DNA of 34,560 bases from Salinicola halophyticus. Its GTDB lineage: Bacteria > Pseudomonadota > Gammaproteobacteria > Pseudomonadales > Halomonadaceae. The stretch is taken from positions 427,576-462,135 of the forward strand of contig NZ_PZJN01000009.1 in assembly GCF_003206695.1 (NCBI RefSeq). The letters are read 5' to 3'. A model generated the notes under the pieces. It searched no databases. It saw nothing but the letters and a program-made list of their open reading frames with translations, and had not been told where the DNA came from. Shown piece by piece: positions 34,520 through 34,560 of this stretch. The first letter of the stretch is position 1; each line of letters starts with the position of its first letter. The translations under genes and the position numbers were made by a program.

Positions 34520-34560
34520 GGCAACCCGCGTCTCTTGGAAGAATGAAAAAATGGGCAGCG

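Overview
The window is GC-rich, densely packed bacterial chromosome. Gene families and layout (TctCBA transporter, aerobic GlpD, OsmC-YcaO fusion, DUF4235 protein, PhoD, LacI and LysR regulators, strong AGGAG ribosome binding sites) suggest a gammaproteobacterium, most like Halomonadaceae (Halomonas, Salinicola, Kushneria type). This is an inference from protein resemblance and was not tested by a search. I see no rRNA, tRNA, CRISPR array or insertion sequence.

Layout. (1) 66-353 encodes a small DUF4235 membrane protein. (2) 506-9612 is a sugar-acid type locus: a LacI/GntR-like repressor diverges from an operon of tctC, tctB, tctA (tripartite tricarboxylate-type transporter), a sodium:solute symporter, an enolase-superfamily lactone cycloisomerase/dehydratase-like enzyme and a cytoplasmic alkaline-phosphatase-superfamily hydrolase. 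Two LacI-type palindromes lie in the divergent control region. (3) 9681-15277 (minus) is a second LacI-headed operon: regulator, ABC binding protein, two permeases, ATPase and a GpdQ-like phosphodiesterase. This points to import and cleavage of a phosphodiester. (4) 15278-17248 holds two inverted repeats (one a clear terminator), a small conserved protein and a transglutaminase-like protein. (5) 17249-20407 (minus) is a tightly coupled four-gene unit: acyl-CoA dehydrogenase-like, PIG-L deacetylase, NodS-like methyltransferase and family 2 glycosyltransferase. All three junctions are ATGA overlaps. It has the logic of a small glycoconjugate modification pathway and is my best candidate for an undescribed system. 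(6) 20596-26499 holds a LysR regulator divergent from an MdaB-like quinone reductase, an MFS transporter, a 5'-truncated FAD-linked oxidase pseudogene, PhoD and a GFA-fold zinc protein. (7) 26578-28773 is an OsmC-YcaO fusion. (8) 29009-32947 (minus) is the glycerol regulon in the order glpD-glpF-glpK, with GlpR-like half-sites before glpD and a strong terminator after glpK. (9) 33448-34519 has a divergent LysE-family exporter and an orphan HigA antitoxin that keeps its operator but has no HigB.

How the parts may work together. Three unrelated phosphoesterase folds (alkaline-phosphatase superfamily, GpdQ, PhoD) and the glycerol/glycerol-3-phosphate genes lie in one window. Glycerol-3-phosphate released by the GpdQ-like enzyme would feed GlpD. 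The sugar-acid operon and the ABC-GpdQ operon each have their own LacI regulator and end toward each other at about 9.6 kb, so they are probably separate catabolic modules.
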